A stretch of 64,000 bases of DNA from Botrytis cinerea B05.10. Its lineage: Eukaryota; Ascomycota; Leotiomycetes; Helotiales; Sclerotiniaceae. The stretch is taken from NCBI RefSeq assembly GCF_000143535.2, contig NC_037325.1, positions 1,054,001 through 1,118,000 on the forward strand, in the 5' to 3' direction. The notes under the pieces were generated by a model. That model was not told the DNA's origin. It did no database searches and saw only the letters and a list, made by a program, of their open reading frames with translations. How positions within the stretch are numbered: position 1 is the first letter of the stretch; every line of letters begins with the position of its first letter. The position numbers were made by a program, and so were the translations under genes. This document shows, piece after piece, positions 12,095-23,992 of this stretch.

Positions 12095-15000
12095 GTTGAA
12101 AAGCTTATTGTTTATGAACCGTGTCTCAGCACCGACTCCCAGTTTGCTCCCTTTGAGACATGAACTGATTCCGCGGCGGTGGGTTGCACAAGGAACATAT
12201 AAATATCCAAAGGGTCGGCGTTCTCCTTATGTACCTTGCACTGAATGGGTCATATGTATCTTGAGATAAATTGCAATGACGGTGAAGACTCTTGTACCAG
12301 GGAGAACAGTACCTGGCAGGTTGGAGCAGCAGCAGGACCGTTGCCCTATGTTATGGCTTTGAGGGTTAAAAGCCTCTGCCGGGATGTGAAAGGCGCATTA
12401 TATATTGTGATTCGTTGAATACTCCGCCTCAATTCTATTTCGAGAAAACCACAGTACTTAGTGAGACGGCGGCCAGCCATTCAGTCATAAGTTTGCTCCG
12501 ACTTCGTTCAATCTGCAGCAAATGGAGTCCTTGCAGAATATTGATGCAGTATCAAGGCACAATCTAGATTCCGTCGAATCGAGAGAGCTATATCATGGCG
12601 ATCCAGAAACCTTCATGTATTCTGTTTGAGGAAAAGATACCGGCGGTCCGAAGGACGTATTACATGAATCGCCTCCAGAGAGAAAACGTTACTCGGCCTA
12701 GGAAAGGAGCTGGCCCCGCGATATCAGATGGAGGCATTGGAGTATTGAGGTAGTATTGCATGAATAACTATCGACTTCGATATATTTGACTTTGGTTTGA
12801 TGTTTGACACTAGGTTAATCAGACCAGACCGGACTGGTAGCATGCAAAGGTCCGTACCGAATTTGTGTCTTACGAGCCTCGATTGGACGATGAATTCTCC
12901 GAAAACCCCTCACAGGAATTTCCTCGAAATCATGAACCATTCTATTTCGTTATCGTTATCTCTCAATCTCAAGCAAGCTGATTGATCGAACTGGTGAACC
13001 ATTCATCGGGGAGACTTTAATCAGCTTGCCATTGCCCTTGTCACCAGTAGACAAAGGCACAAGCGGATATCCATCACAACATATCAAGTCAACAGCAAAG
13101 TTACACACTTCCTAGTTGTTCATCACTGAGAAATTCACATAACACCAAGCAGTTAGGTAGTGTCACTATTTTGCCGTTTGAACTATAGGATGTTTTCCCC
13201 GGGATGACATAGTTAATTCCCCTAGCCTTATATTCGTTCTACACGATTTTGTTTCTTTTCCTCTACGAGTCCAATGCCTAGATGATGCAGTCATCCGTCG
13301 GTGTCCAAGTTTGGCATCCGTGTTCGCGCAGCCCTACCACTCAATCATTTCTCCATTTAAAGGCACGCCTAAGAGGTAGTGACTTCTTGAGGCTGCCTGA
13401 AAATTGAAGTGTTCATCAAATGTGTAGTTCACGGGATCATTGGTACAATGCGTTGGCCATGCATTGTGTAGCAGAGACAAGAAACTCGTATGTTGATCAG
13501 ATTTCCATCGATTCGAACCATCATGAAGTCAAAGGCCAGCGTGGAAGTTCGGGGGACGTCTCGGAGCATTATCAAATTGTTCCCTTCACTGAAAAAGGTC
13601 TGGAGAACAAAAATTTAATTGATCAATATCAGTCACCTGCAAAGCAACAATGTCTCCAGGTGACGCTGGACAACAGCCGTATACCGTTGATGTTCCGACC
13701 GACGGTATATACAAATTACGTTTCCAGAAATTATGAAATGACGAATCCACCAACAGATCTTTCGATTTCTCTGTAAGTATATTGAGATTTCCATGGAGAT
13801 AATTCAATCAACACAAATGCCGAGTATCCAATGTATCATCTTTCTTTGAATCCTTCGAGCTCGCCAATATATTACCAATCAACATAGCAGTCATGAAACA
13901 AACACACATTCGAGCAATTTCCATTTTTTGTTTGTAAAGTGCCAACATCCGTGTGGTCTACGGCTCCCGAGTCGGCCTCATCTCATGGTTTCCTCGGTTG
14001 GATGCGGCAGAATATTTGAGGTTACTGCATTTCGTGTTTGTAATGTTTATCAAGGTATTCTCTCAGCAAGTGCTCGATTGATTGTTTGTGTCCAAAAGAC
14101 ACATTCGCGCAAGGCATTTACGGTGTTGTTAGCTGAGCGTTTGTGTCTCTGGACAAGCCCACTGATGTGTTCAAGGTTGAATTTTAGGCACACCATAATT
14201 CTTATTCTATCAAATAATCCTTCGATCCTTGACTCAACAGGCTTTCAATAGCTCTGCCATAATTTAGGAGCATAGAGGAGGCAATCGATGTGAGGAATCA
14301 AGGCGAGATTGATACGAGCATACAAGAGCATGCTTGAGCCATAGTGTCACAGTGTCACAACATCATGGCTTCAAGAAACGGTTTCTTTCCAAATCTCTCC
14401 TTTCTGTTCTATCTGAGTGGAATTTTTCACAAACAAGATACCCTGACAGTGTAAGTGGATGTCTTTGCAGTAGCTAGTATTATACGGCTTCTCCTTTGAA
14501 GGCTATGATTTCGGATCGTCCAATATTTACATCCAGATTATTAACCACACGTTTCAAGTTTATAATAACCTCAATTATGATGTTATTCTCATATTCAAGA
14601 CACCAAGTTCCTACTAAGAACTGAATAATGCAATCGCAGGGAAGTATGGGGATGAAACGTTGAGCGGGGGATCGAACTGTACTGTAAAGACACAGTGGAA
14701 ATATAAAATTAAGTGAGAAATATCAAGAAGTACCCAGATTTTTGAGAATATGTTGCTTGAGCCAAAAGCAAAAATACAAGGTCCTACCAGGTGTCTTGCA
14801 CATCAATAATGAGACGGTTGTTCCTGTCACATGATCTGATCAATCACATGATATTCCATATCTTCGAGCTTTCATAGATCAAAATTGAATCAATCTTCAA
14901 TTAGAATTGATTTACTCCTCAATAATTTTATGAAGTTCATAACCGAAGCCTTAAGTTTCTATATCATAGTTCTCATCGCTACGATTTGAAATCATGTCAT

Positions 15001-16229
15001 GTGATGTATCAACTGGAAAGAAGGTGAAGGATCCGACTATCCTGGCTGGCCCTTTTCCATGAATATTATTAAAGCATTCAAATGGCTTGAAAGTTTACAT
15101 TCGCTTCATTTTTTAAGAGAATATGTTTACCCATCAGTCAATCCTGCTTTCTCTCTCGAAAATAAACAATCTCATGGCAACAAAAACATGGCTTGAGCAG
15201 GAATGTCGTCTCTGAAAAACGTGCTTGTTCCTACTAAAGGTATATGATATATAGAATTTTGGAATCTTGTATTAAGACGCATGCATGGAAAGTCACAGTA
15301 CTCGAGTATACTCGCCGACCATGAAAACTTCAACACCGGATCAAGATATCAAATCTAATATCATCTTGCGTCTTCGCGCATCCAGCTTTATTCCACGAAA
15401 TTTGTGAGTTCTTGCAAGCTGGGTTTGATAGTTTCATTTTTTTTAATATACTTTAATCTTTGAGAAATTATTAAAAATTAATTAAAATCCATTCGAAAAC
15501 CAAGTGTATATCGTCCTCAGAATCTTCACCGGAGTCTTTTTTTGAAACGCGTCTCAAATGAGCCGTGCAATTCTGTTATGAATTTGAATCTGAATTTGAA
15601 TCCGGGATAATGGGAAGAAATACGGGGTGTCAAGAGTGAATGTAGAATTGGGTATTTATATGTTTGTTTACACAGAATTTGTGCTTTCTAAAGTAATGGA
15701 GATAATTTTTACCACTTTGTTTTACATCTTAGACTCTTTGAAACTTATCTATCTTGCGGTTTTGGAGGGATGGAATTGTCTTGATGGGGATATGTGGATG
15801 GGTATGTATATCTATATTGTAGTAGTGAATTCTTAGTCAGTTCAGTCTATCTATAGCTATTGCTACGCTGACTATGCCTATATCTAAAATACAGATTTAA
15901 TTTTACATAGGTACTCATATATAAAAGACGCATGATGTATGATTGAGGGATGGAGAAGAAAGAAGTGTATTTCTTGGACGGGGTGGGGGATTGATAGAAT
16001 GGAATTTGGAGAAAAACTAAGGAACATGAGAGAAATCTTTCTTGGGATTGGGGGGTTTCATCGTGTGGTTTAATTAGTATCTTTATGTGTATGTTCCACT
16101 TTTATACTTGATACTTACGAGATTGTAGGGTTTGACACGCTGAACTTGAGTGTTTCATCACGAAAAGTAAGTGACGGGAGTTTGGATAGTATTGTTCCCA
16201 ATGTTCAACGATATTAGCTTCTCTGACAT
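12095..16229. other. Gene-poor intergenic region
   Basis: It begins with the upstream region of the minus-strand lipase gene. I find no convincing gene. At 12522-12630 a 35-codon ORF is followed in the same frame by two more short open stretches separated by single stops, which could be a decayed gene start. The frames at 13420-13776 and 13928-14251 have no recognisable domain. 14800-15560 is AT-rich and featureless. Confidence 0.45.
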
Positions 16230-16690
16230 CAGACCGTGCAAAAAATTATCTGCACCCACGGATTATCTGCAGATAATCCGCCCTGCAGGTTACCCACCAG
16301 GGGAGCTACCCGCGCCGCAGATTATCCATAAGGCTTTTAGATTATTTGCGGATTATCCGAATGCATAATTCTGTATAGCATTAGTATAATTTTAGAATTG
16401 GTATAAAAACTAGCACAAATAACAAAATTCGCTTTTTCGCTTAAATATGAAGCTATTCCCAAATCAATTTGAGGCCTTCAGGTGATCCGAGTATGTATTT
16501 GAACAGATTGTCTGGAGATAATCTGCAGGTACTTTGCAGGTACCTGTGTATCTGCAGATAACTTGCAAACAATCTACAGTCATCCATTCCTTTGCAAATT
16601 ATATGCAGATACTCTGCAGGTTAACCATTTCAAAATTTGAATTATCCACACCGCAGTGGATGATCCGCAGATTCTCCATCAAGACCATTG
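16230..16690. mobile_element. Subterminal-repeat-rich fragment of a DNA transposon or MITE (putative)
   Basis: The segment carries many close copies, in both orientations, of a core like GGATTATCTGCAGATAATCC. Clear copies lie near 16246-16282, 16315-16330, 16349-16360, 16512-16526, 16546-16562, 16602-16620 and 16658-16676. Arrays of short inverted repeats inside an element end are typical of hAT-like and Mutator-like elements and their MITEs. The left edge may be CAGACCGTGCAAAAAATTAT at 16231, but I find no matching inverted terminus, so the element would be truncated. No transposase frame is present nearby. The assignment is an inference from repeat architecture only. Confidence 0.4.
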
Positions 16691-19216
16691 CCCGTCCCGG
16701 AGGTAACCGTCGCGTAGCCAAATTTTTAGTCTACCTGCTGACGGGGAATTTAAAAGTAATTGTCAAAGATGGTGATATTGATGAAGTGCCCAATGCCCAC
16801 TTAGGCAGTAATGGTGATAGATCTTTTCGACGTTCATGATGCGCTGAAGAACGCAGGTGCGCTTTTATATAACCATCATTTCTGTATATAAACATAAATG
16901 ACCACTTAACTGATCAGCTGAGACGAAGACATGGCCACGCCTTCTACCATTTTTCTTTCGCATCGGTATAATCGGAGTCTCAGTTCTGAATCCTTGCAAT
17001 CACATCTACAAGCACTTTAATACTAATCAAACCCCAACTCAATACAGCAGCTTAATTAAGCTGAACCATATCAATCAAAAATTCAATAGCAGGGAATAGC
17101 AGGGAATAGTGGGGAGTTGTTAGCTATGGTCAAGAATTGCCAAAGCGGAGGGATATCTAGATGTGGTAAGGCTAAGCCTAGATTTCAGGGGGAGATAGTT
17201 TCAGCATGCGAGACGGATATCTTCAGAACTATTAAGCGACCGACATACTACCGGACGCGGAGGAATAAAATTAGCGCACGTCGGACTTTTATTGAACGCT
17301 TGTCAAAGGACTTTTTGGATACTGCAGTTAGCCAAGCTAGCAACGAACTTGAGGGTAAGGCGTCGAATAGTATCCAGATGATGGAAGGAGATGCGAGATA
17401 TAGCGAGATGGGAAAAGTAGTTGGGGATTTGATGCTAGTATGGTTGCGGAGAAATCATTGACTAGTCTGAGATGTAGCCTGACATTTTTCTCGAGGTCTT
17501 GTAGAGCCAGTGAAGAAAGAGTAGATTGAAATGTCGATATGTGTGACCGAAGCGTGCTTGTAGTAATGCTTACACGTGATTAGAATGGCATTAATAGCGG
17601 GTCTAAACCCTGAGAGAAGGAAGCAAATAGCAGTGATGGTATCGATGGGGCGTAAGGTATTATGGCGAATGCCTTTGGGAACAGCTCTGTTTTTACTCGT
17701 ATAGCTAGGGTGTATGCAACTCCACCGCTGAGGAAATCAGTTTAATCCTCTTCAGGTAGGTCACGTTGTTATATGTGCGTCTAGCTTCGGAATCGCATAC
17801 TTTCTGGCTGCATGAGTACTCGTACATGTATCAAGGGTTATAGTTTGCAGGAGAATCTGTATTTTGTTATTTCTTGATGTTTTGCAACACTGAATAGTGA
17901 CATAATAGAGATATAAGAGTATGTGCTTGGGAGTGATACTCGGGACTCAAAAGACAAAACACTTTTGCTTTGAATGTGAAGTATGTATGGAAATGCAGAG
18001 TAGCACATCCCCAACACAACACACCAATGAGAAGAGCTTATTTCATGTTGTACATGCAGTACAGGCATTTAACTGACTGACTTACCATCTGAGAGTGTTG
18101 TCAAGGGCGATTGGGCAAAGTCTGTTTAGGATTCTGTTTCTTGTGGCTTTGGATAGTGGCCAAGCTTCTATGGCGCATGCGTGACGAAATCCTTCCTACA
18201 TAATTCCTTGGAGCCCGAAGCCGATCGGAAAGGCCGTGAATGTGTTGTATAGTGCTTTTTCACGAATAGATTATTGAGAATGAAAGAATTCGAGTTGTTG
18301 GCGAAGGTTCACAATGATATAAGGCGTATGAATGACAATCATCTGCACTGTTGATGATTGTGATTTTCCCCGTGGTCTTCTTTGTATCTCAATCTGCACC
18401 GTTGAGATTCATTAGCCTTGATGTATCCGTCAGCTTCCACCAAATCGGATATCAGATAGATCAACCACCATAGGTCCCGGGCCGCACCAGAGCCGTTGCG
18501 CAATACGAAGACTACAAATCTCGATGAAATGTGGGGTCCACGAGGAGTACACCCGACCCTTCCGAAAGCACCATTGAGATTATTGAGCGACAGGGTCAAG
18601 GAACGTCATTTTAATTTAAAGAGGTAGTTTTACACCCCACACCATCACAAAAGTGCTTGTTTCGATCCGCTATAGATGATGTTTTGCTGCAGATGCATAT
18701 TCTCATGCCCAATTAGGAAATTGGGGGCTGCAAACCATATGCATAGATAAAGAAAGCACTTGCGGGATATATCGGCTATATATAATTCCAATTCATCGTA
18801 TGATTCTGCTCTCAAAATCATTCTTAATTCACTTGGCTGGGCTGAACCTGTCAATTCACATACGGGAACTATCTCATTAAAGTTTAGGCAATTCGCACTT
18901 TTCAATTCTCCGATATACATATCTCCTGCAGCACCTCATTTTATTGCCTGTTTAACACATTTATCTTTGCCATTTTCTCTGTCCCCTTCCAAATCTTCCG
19001 TTCCAAAACTAAAGAAACCAGTAATTACCCCATGTATTCAAATTCCAAAAGAAAACACCGTAAACAAGGAATCTCAGATCAATTTTGCATACCATCATCA
19101 TATCGGTATTCCGGCGTGAGCCCATATCTTAACTCTCTACAATGCAACTCAATAGGTTCTAAGCGCCAAATTTACAGATACATTGCTAATATGACGCAAA
19201 CATTCGAACCAAAAGA
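16691..19216. other. Gene-poor region with short unassigned frames
   Basis: Short open stretches occur at 17117-17461 (plus, 114 codons, basic and charged) and 18339-18599 (minus, 86 codons). Neither shows a domain, start context or splice pattern that I trust. They may be chance frames or remnants of decayed genes next to the repeat fragment. Confidence 0.4.
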
Positions 19217-19842
19217 CTACCCACTCTCGTTCAGAAAAAATGATTGGAATGAGTGGTAGTAAGCATGAGAATCAGGAAGATCTGACACTGTAGCCATATT
19301 CGTTGTAATAGGAAGACACTGTGGATTCTGTTGAGGTATTTGATATTGTACAGGCGTATTTTGAGAAGTAGTCTGAATCGATTGCGTGCTGGGCGAAAAA
19401 TCAGGTTGCGAGGCAATTGGAAATGGTACGCCTACTTGATTCAATGCCATAGGTAAGGGTTGCGGGTAAGAATACGAAGGAATAGAAGCTGGATCAGAAT
19501 CGGGCATGGTTGGATTGAGTTTGGAGTCTCTGCCTTGCTCAATATCAAGTTCTGGAACTAATCTGGTCAGAGAGGATTCGAGAATGAAATGCGAATAGTT
19601 AAATCCATGCAATCTATGATGTGCTGACCTTGCAGCTATGGTCTATCGAGAGACAAGATTAACTTACCTCTGGCATTGTGATGTTTGCACATCAAGTAAA
19701 TACTTATCATCGTGAGGATGGCGCTTATAACACCAAAGGTTATGTCGATAATATTACCAGCGCCCACTAAGAAGATGTCAGAAGAGGAGGAATGGAACGT
19801 AGTACAATGTTTCAGCTTACACATTTCAGTATTTGGTATCAT
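19217..19842 (-). CDS. Small single-pass membrane protein, uncharacterised
   Basis: A three-exon model on the minus strand, 19842-19821, 19766-19668 and 19623-19217, gives 175 aa. Introns are 54 and 44 bases; the first has a CTGAC branch site and TTAG acceptor. Splicing joins MIPNTEML directly to GAGNIIDITFG and removes the non-conserved stretch that unspliced reading would add. The product has a very short N-terminus, one membrane segment (about residues 10-35, ITFGVISAILTMISIYLM), then a His/Arg linker and a Pro/Gln/Ser-rich cytoplasmic-type tail ending FFLNESG. The N-terminal helix resembles a membrane motif found in many short Leotiomycete proteins of unknown role, a recollection rather than a search. 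The exon structure is inferred. Confidence 0.5.
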
Positions 19843-22174
19843 AAAAAAAAGTGTGAGATAGCTTGAGAGTTTGTTTGTCAGGACTTGAAGTGTATGAATT
19901 CAACGATAGAAGAGAGTTCTACTTGTACCTTAGATCTTTATGCTTGCGATGTCCTGATAGCCGCAATGGCTTATGCCTGCCAGATGAGCTGGCGATATCC
20001 CACATCCTGACGAAGAAAGTGTCGTCGCAGATGGAGGTGTGGCACATCAGCAGCAGAATTTTGAACGATGCGGTGTATCCAAAAAAAATTGGTGATCAAG
20101 AGTCGACACTCAGCCCTTTTCCAGGGGGAAATCTCACTCGGCTAATAATAACATATGACGATGGCCCTCCCTTGCACATCCATGGTAGGAGATATCTGCT
20201 ACCATGTAAGCGATCCCTCTTGGTTTCAATGTGTTGGAGTCATGAGGGACTGAAAATATTGGAGATCTCGCACCAACATCCCACTTGTTGGTGAGGAGAA
20301 GCAGCTTTCTCACCTGGTATAACAGCGCCTTATACCAATCCCGGCCTGAAAGTGGGGTATGAATACTGCGAACAACATTACCCTCCTTCTTACAAAATAG
20401 ACTGAAAATTGCGAATCTGTATAGCATTGTCGAATCAGGCAGCAAAGGTTTCCTATGGGAAAATAAAATTGCGACAAGATCGTCACGATCAGAGTCGGTG
20501 AATAACCTTGCCGCAATGCCGCGTGATTGACAGCTTGAGGCTCTCGGGATCAAGAGTCTCTTGCTCAATGATAGCCGTACAGCATTCATATCTTTTGAAA
20601 ACTCCACACTGTCGGAAAATCGAGAGGGCTGTGCTGTGTGGATAGTGCCTGGGGTTCTGAACTTCAAGAGTGGTCTTGTGGAACATCATGTTGTAATGCA
20701 TAGCCACAAGCTATAGTTATTCATATCCTCAAATCTCTGGCTAATATGAAGGCCTCATGTAAGTGGGAAGTCGGAATACCCGCGCATATAGATCTTCAAC
20801 ATGTTCAACCCAATAGGTTCACCCGAATCTATTCGCTTGCCCAAGCTGACCTTGGGGTTGCAGTGGTTACCGGTACGGACCGAGTGACACACTAAAGCAG
20901 CATAAACGCTTGAACGTGCCGAGCAGCTGTAGCTGTATAGAAATTGCTATTAAAAAACTAGCACTGCTGAATTGGGGCTAGTGTTTCAGCCTCAATCTCT
21001 TTACTTTGCAATCATGGAAATTCTTTGCAAGTTGTCTAATACCCGTCATTTGGACGTTTATGTTTCTTGATTCCAGGAGATCTGATAAATCTGTGTTGAA
21101 ACCGGTTATTTCAAACTTTACCTAGCCTTCAATAAGTAGTCGATCATATCATTGTAGAGATCAAACAAAGTGTATTGAGTCTTTGGGCTCGACAAATAAA
21201 CCACGAGTAGTACACAATTCGAATCTGTACAGTTATCAAGACCCAGCTTTCTATTGACTCTTCGCATTCGTTGCTGCCAAAAGTCGGTGAAACTTCACAC
21301 GTTGTGTTGAGGCGCAGACAAAGTACCTACAATTGTCATGTATGAAAGCAAAGAACGATCGTGGAATAGGAAAACATTGATAGTTGAACGCTGACGAGAG
21401 TGTCAACTGAATTTTCTCTTTGCGATGCAGGGTCTTGGGAACGATTGGGCATGACCGAGGTACAATGTGACTTTACGTGCATTTGTTCCCCAATGGCCCC
21501 CAATGTATGATGCAAACCCCCCAGAAAGCTGCAGGTGCTCCCTTCTATAGCGAATCAACCTTTTTCAGATGCACACAAACTTGAAACGAATTGATACGTA
21601 GTTTACCACCACTCGAGTAGCTATAGCGCTGTAACAACTCAACACACAAGATCGACAATAGGAAAGCTACAACTAGTTTTCTTCTTTGCTTAAAGAGCCT
21701 CAATTCATTCGGACACGAAATTCTACAAAGATTTCAAACGGTTCTTGAAAGTAAGTGGGCGCTGGCCCACCTCTATTGTGAGGCACAGGAGGCGTAGGAG
21801 GCATAGTGGAACTGCGGAAACTGTCTTCACTTGTAAAGGTTAAAAGAGATCTGATCGCCAATTGAAAAAAAGGCATGCGAGTTCGTTGTTTTGGTATACA
21901 TTGAGTTGTACTGAATTCTGATGATAAAGTTCTACTTGGTGCTTGGCGAGTGAATAGAGCTACATATGATGTAGGTGTAGGTTACAATTAGCTGCTCTGT
22001 TTGTCGCTAAGATAAACAAACTAATAAACTATTAGATGTGGAGACGCGACGCGCTCAACTACCGTCCACAATATCTTATACCACCATAAAAGCTTCACGA
22101 AATTCGATAAACGGCCTTTTACAGGTTCGAATATTCAATTCCGATAATAAGTAATCCCCTAATATCCTTGCAAT
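19843..22174. other. Intergenic region with a decayed coding stretch
   Basis: Apart from the frame-broken stretch at 20134-20707 (listed separately), I see no gene. The last kilobase before 22175 is the upstream region of the repeat-bearing nuclear-type protein and holds AT-rich promoter-like sequence without an unambiguous TATA box. Confidence 0.45.
20134..20707 (-). pseudogene. Possible frame-broken gene remnant (minus strand)
   Basis: Two overlapping minus-strand frames have protein-like composition but are offset. The first runs 20707-20489 and ends SITRHCGKVIHRL at a stop. The second opens at 20667 and continues past that point to 20134, with segments such as RDDLVAILFSHRKPLLPDS and YRFAIFSLFCKKEGNVV. 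A frameshift or unrecognised intron near 20490 would join them. I do not recognise a family. A chance overlap of open frames is a serious alternative. Confidence 0.25.
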
Positions 22175-23992
22175 ATGCCACGCCCGAAACGCACAAAAGT
22201 TACTCGTCCTGCCGCGACTGCGACTGCGCCTGCCCCGCGCGTCATAGAATCAACAGAACTAATCGAGCCGGCATCTTTACCAGCGACAGCTCCAAGGGCG
22301 CGTCCTTTCGATGATCTATATGATGTTAGTGATGGAGACCTTGAGGCACCTGCGGATGCGACAAAGCTGGCAAAAGGGAAGTCTGTTGCAACACGAAGTA
22401 GTGGTCGCAATGCATCGCGCAACATGGAAAATACAGAGTCCAAGGAATCTGCCAATACTACAAAATCGAAGAGTGCGCCGGAATTAGAATCAGACGATGA
22501 TACGCGGATATCGAGTAGTCCTGAAATCGAAGCTGGGAGAAGAGGTCGGCGTACATCTGCTATGGACAATTCTGTACTTGCGATTGGTAATTTTCGACGG
22601 AGGGCGCGCGAACCAAGTATCTTAGGACAACAAACCACACGAGCTCGATCAAGCAGTATAGACTCGAATTTAGCAGAAGAGAATGGTCTTACAAGTGTTG
22701 GAAAGAGGAATACATCTGGGCTAGGAATGGGAACATTTAGAGGACGCGCTGGATCTAGGAGACCAAGTAGTGTGGGTGGGGATAGACCAGAAATCGGATC
22801 TGTATTGCGACTTGGTAATTTTAAGAGAAGAGCTCGAGAACCTAGTATCTTGGGAACGGCGCGGAAACCACAAGAATCAAGACCTACATTCGATTCCGAT
22901 TCCGACTCCGATGGTTTTGCGCCTGAAGACGAATCAACACCTTTAAACTTTGCCAAGGGAAGAGCTATGCCTTCATCTTCGAGTTCAAGAAAACGAAAAT
23001 TGTCTAGTGTACAGGTTCCACGCTCACAAGACGCTACGCATACCCAGCAGAGCCCTTCTAAATTACCTAGAAATGATTCAGATCTCGAAGATACAGTTCC
23101 CGCGACCGCACCGATAGACAGTAATGAAGACGACGAGGAGGGGGAGCTACCAGAATTAGAAAAAGAGCCTTCGCCTGAGGATTCGCCATTATCATCAATA
23201 GAACATATTGGGACACCCGAGCCTATGAGTGAAACTATGGCGCCTCCACGTGGTGGCAGTTCCTCTCTTTCGCCTGCTCAATCTCTACCATCACCTCCGC
23301 CACCCCCTCAACCTACTTTAAATACGCGACAAGCAGTTACTCGATCCCGTCGCATAATAAATCCACGAACTCCACCTCCTGCCTCCAATACAGAAATGCA
23401 TTCCTCTCCTATATCTTCCCCGCCATCACTCACACATTCACCCGATATACCCACACGTTCCACACGACCTCCGCGTAAAGCTGCACCTCAACCTGCAACT
23501 TTGTCTACTGCAGCCCTACAAGCACTACTTCCAAGACGCCGTCAGCGTCATCGATCCGCTTTGGACGTGGAATCTTCTGATAGTGAGGTGGACACTACTG
23601 GTCTTGGCGAGCATGATGACGAATTGACCATAACAGTCGCCCCAACTGCCCGTCGTCAAGCTTCTGCTCGCCCTACTACTGGAGCATCTGCTACATCTTC
23701 AAAACTCACACAAAAAGCTAAGGCTGCCGCTAAAGGTAAAGGAAAGAGAACTTATGGAAGGAAGCCAGCACCGGTAGTATCTGATAAGGAAAATGAAATC
23801 GATCCCGGTGACAGTCTGGCACCTGCCCAAGACGAAAGATCACCAGAAGAGCCTCGAAGTGAGAACAGTTCTGAATTAGAGAAGAGGGTAGGAAAGGAAT
23901 TGAAAAAAGCTGCGAGGAAATTCAAGGAAGTCGATAAGTGGGAGTTAGAATTTGAGGAGTGTGAGGCGAGTAGTGATCAGCTTGCTCGATAG
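22175..23992 (+). CDS. Disordered, repeat-bearing nuclear-type protein of unknown function
   Basis: One uninterrupted exon encodes 605 aa. The N-terminus MPRPKRTKVTRP is basic and NLS-like, followed by FDDLYDVSDGD. A motif of the form GNF-(R/K)-RRAREPSILG occurs at about residues 137-150 and 211-225, with a degenerate copy (GTFRGRAGSRRPS) between them. Acidic clusters (DSNEDDEEGELPELEKE) and long Ser/Pro-rich disordered tracts follow, then an AKAAAKGKGKRTYGRKP basic patch. A conserved-looking charged C-terminal helix, RKFKEVDKWELEFEE, sits near the end. This layout suggests a chromatin- or nucleus-associated scaffold, but no catalytic or named DNA-binding domain is visible. Start choice is supported by the basic N-terminus and the long untranslated AT-rich leader. 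I give no function. Confidence 0.8.
   Translation: MPRPKRTKVTRPAATATAPAPRVIESTELIEPASLPATAPRARPFDDLYDVSDGDLEAPADATKLAKGKSVATRSSGRNASRNMENTESKESANTTKSKSAPELESDDDTRISSSPEIEAGRRGRRTSAMDNSVLAIGNFRRRAREPSILGQQTTRARSSSIDSNLAEENGLTSVGKRNTSGLGMGTFRGRAGSRRPSSVGGDRPEIGSVLRLGNFKRRAREPSILGTARKPQESRPTFDSDSDSDGFAPEDESTPLNFAKGRAMPSSSSSRKRKLSSVQVPRSQDATHTQQSPSKLPRNDSDLEDTVPATAPIDSNEDDEEGELPELEKEPSPEDSPLSSIEHIGTPEPMSETMAPPRGGSSSLSPAQSLPSPPPPPQPTLNTRQAVTRSRRIINPRTPPPASNTEMHSSPISSPPSLTHSPDIPTRSTRPPRKAAPQPATLSTAALQALLPRRRQRHRSALDVESSDSEVDTTGLGEHDDELTITVAPTARRQASARPTTGASATSSKLTQKAKAAAKGKGKRTYGRKPAPVVSDKENEIDPGDSLAPAQDERSPEEPRSENSSELEKRVGKELKKAARKFKEVDKWELEFEECEASSDQLAR

Noticed and set aside
13505..13530. GGTTCGAATC on the minus strand, like a tRNA B-box
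   Set aside because: The flanking bases do not form a T-stem and no D-arm or acceptor stem can be drawn.
14655..14680. Second TTCGATC match resembling a tRNA T-loop (minus strand)
   Set aside because: No pairing T-stem or acceptor stem.
22159..22956. 265-codon minus-strand frame opposite the nuclear-type protein
   Set aside because: Antisense shadow; Ser/Leu/Arg composition is what the complementary strand of Glu/Arg/Ser-rich coding gives.
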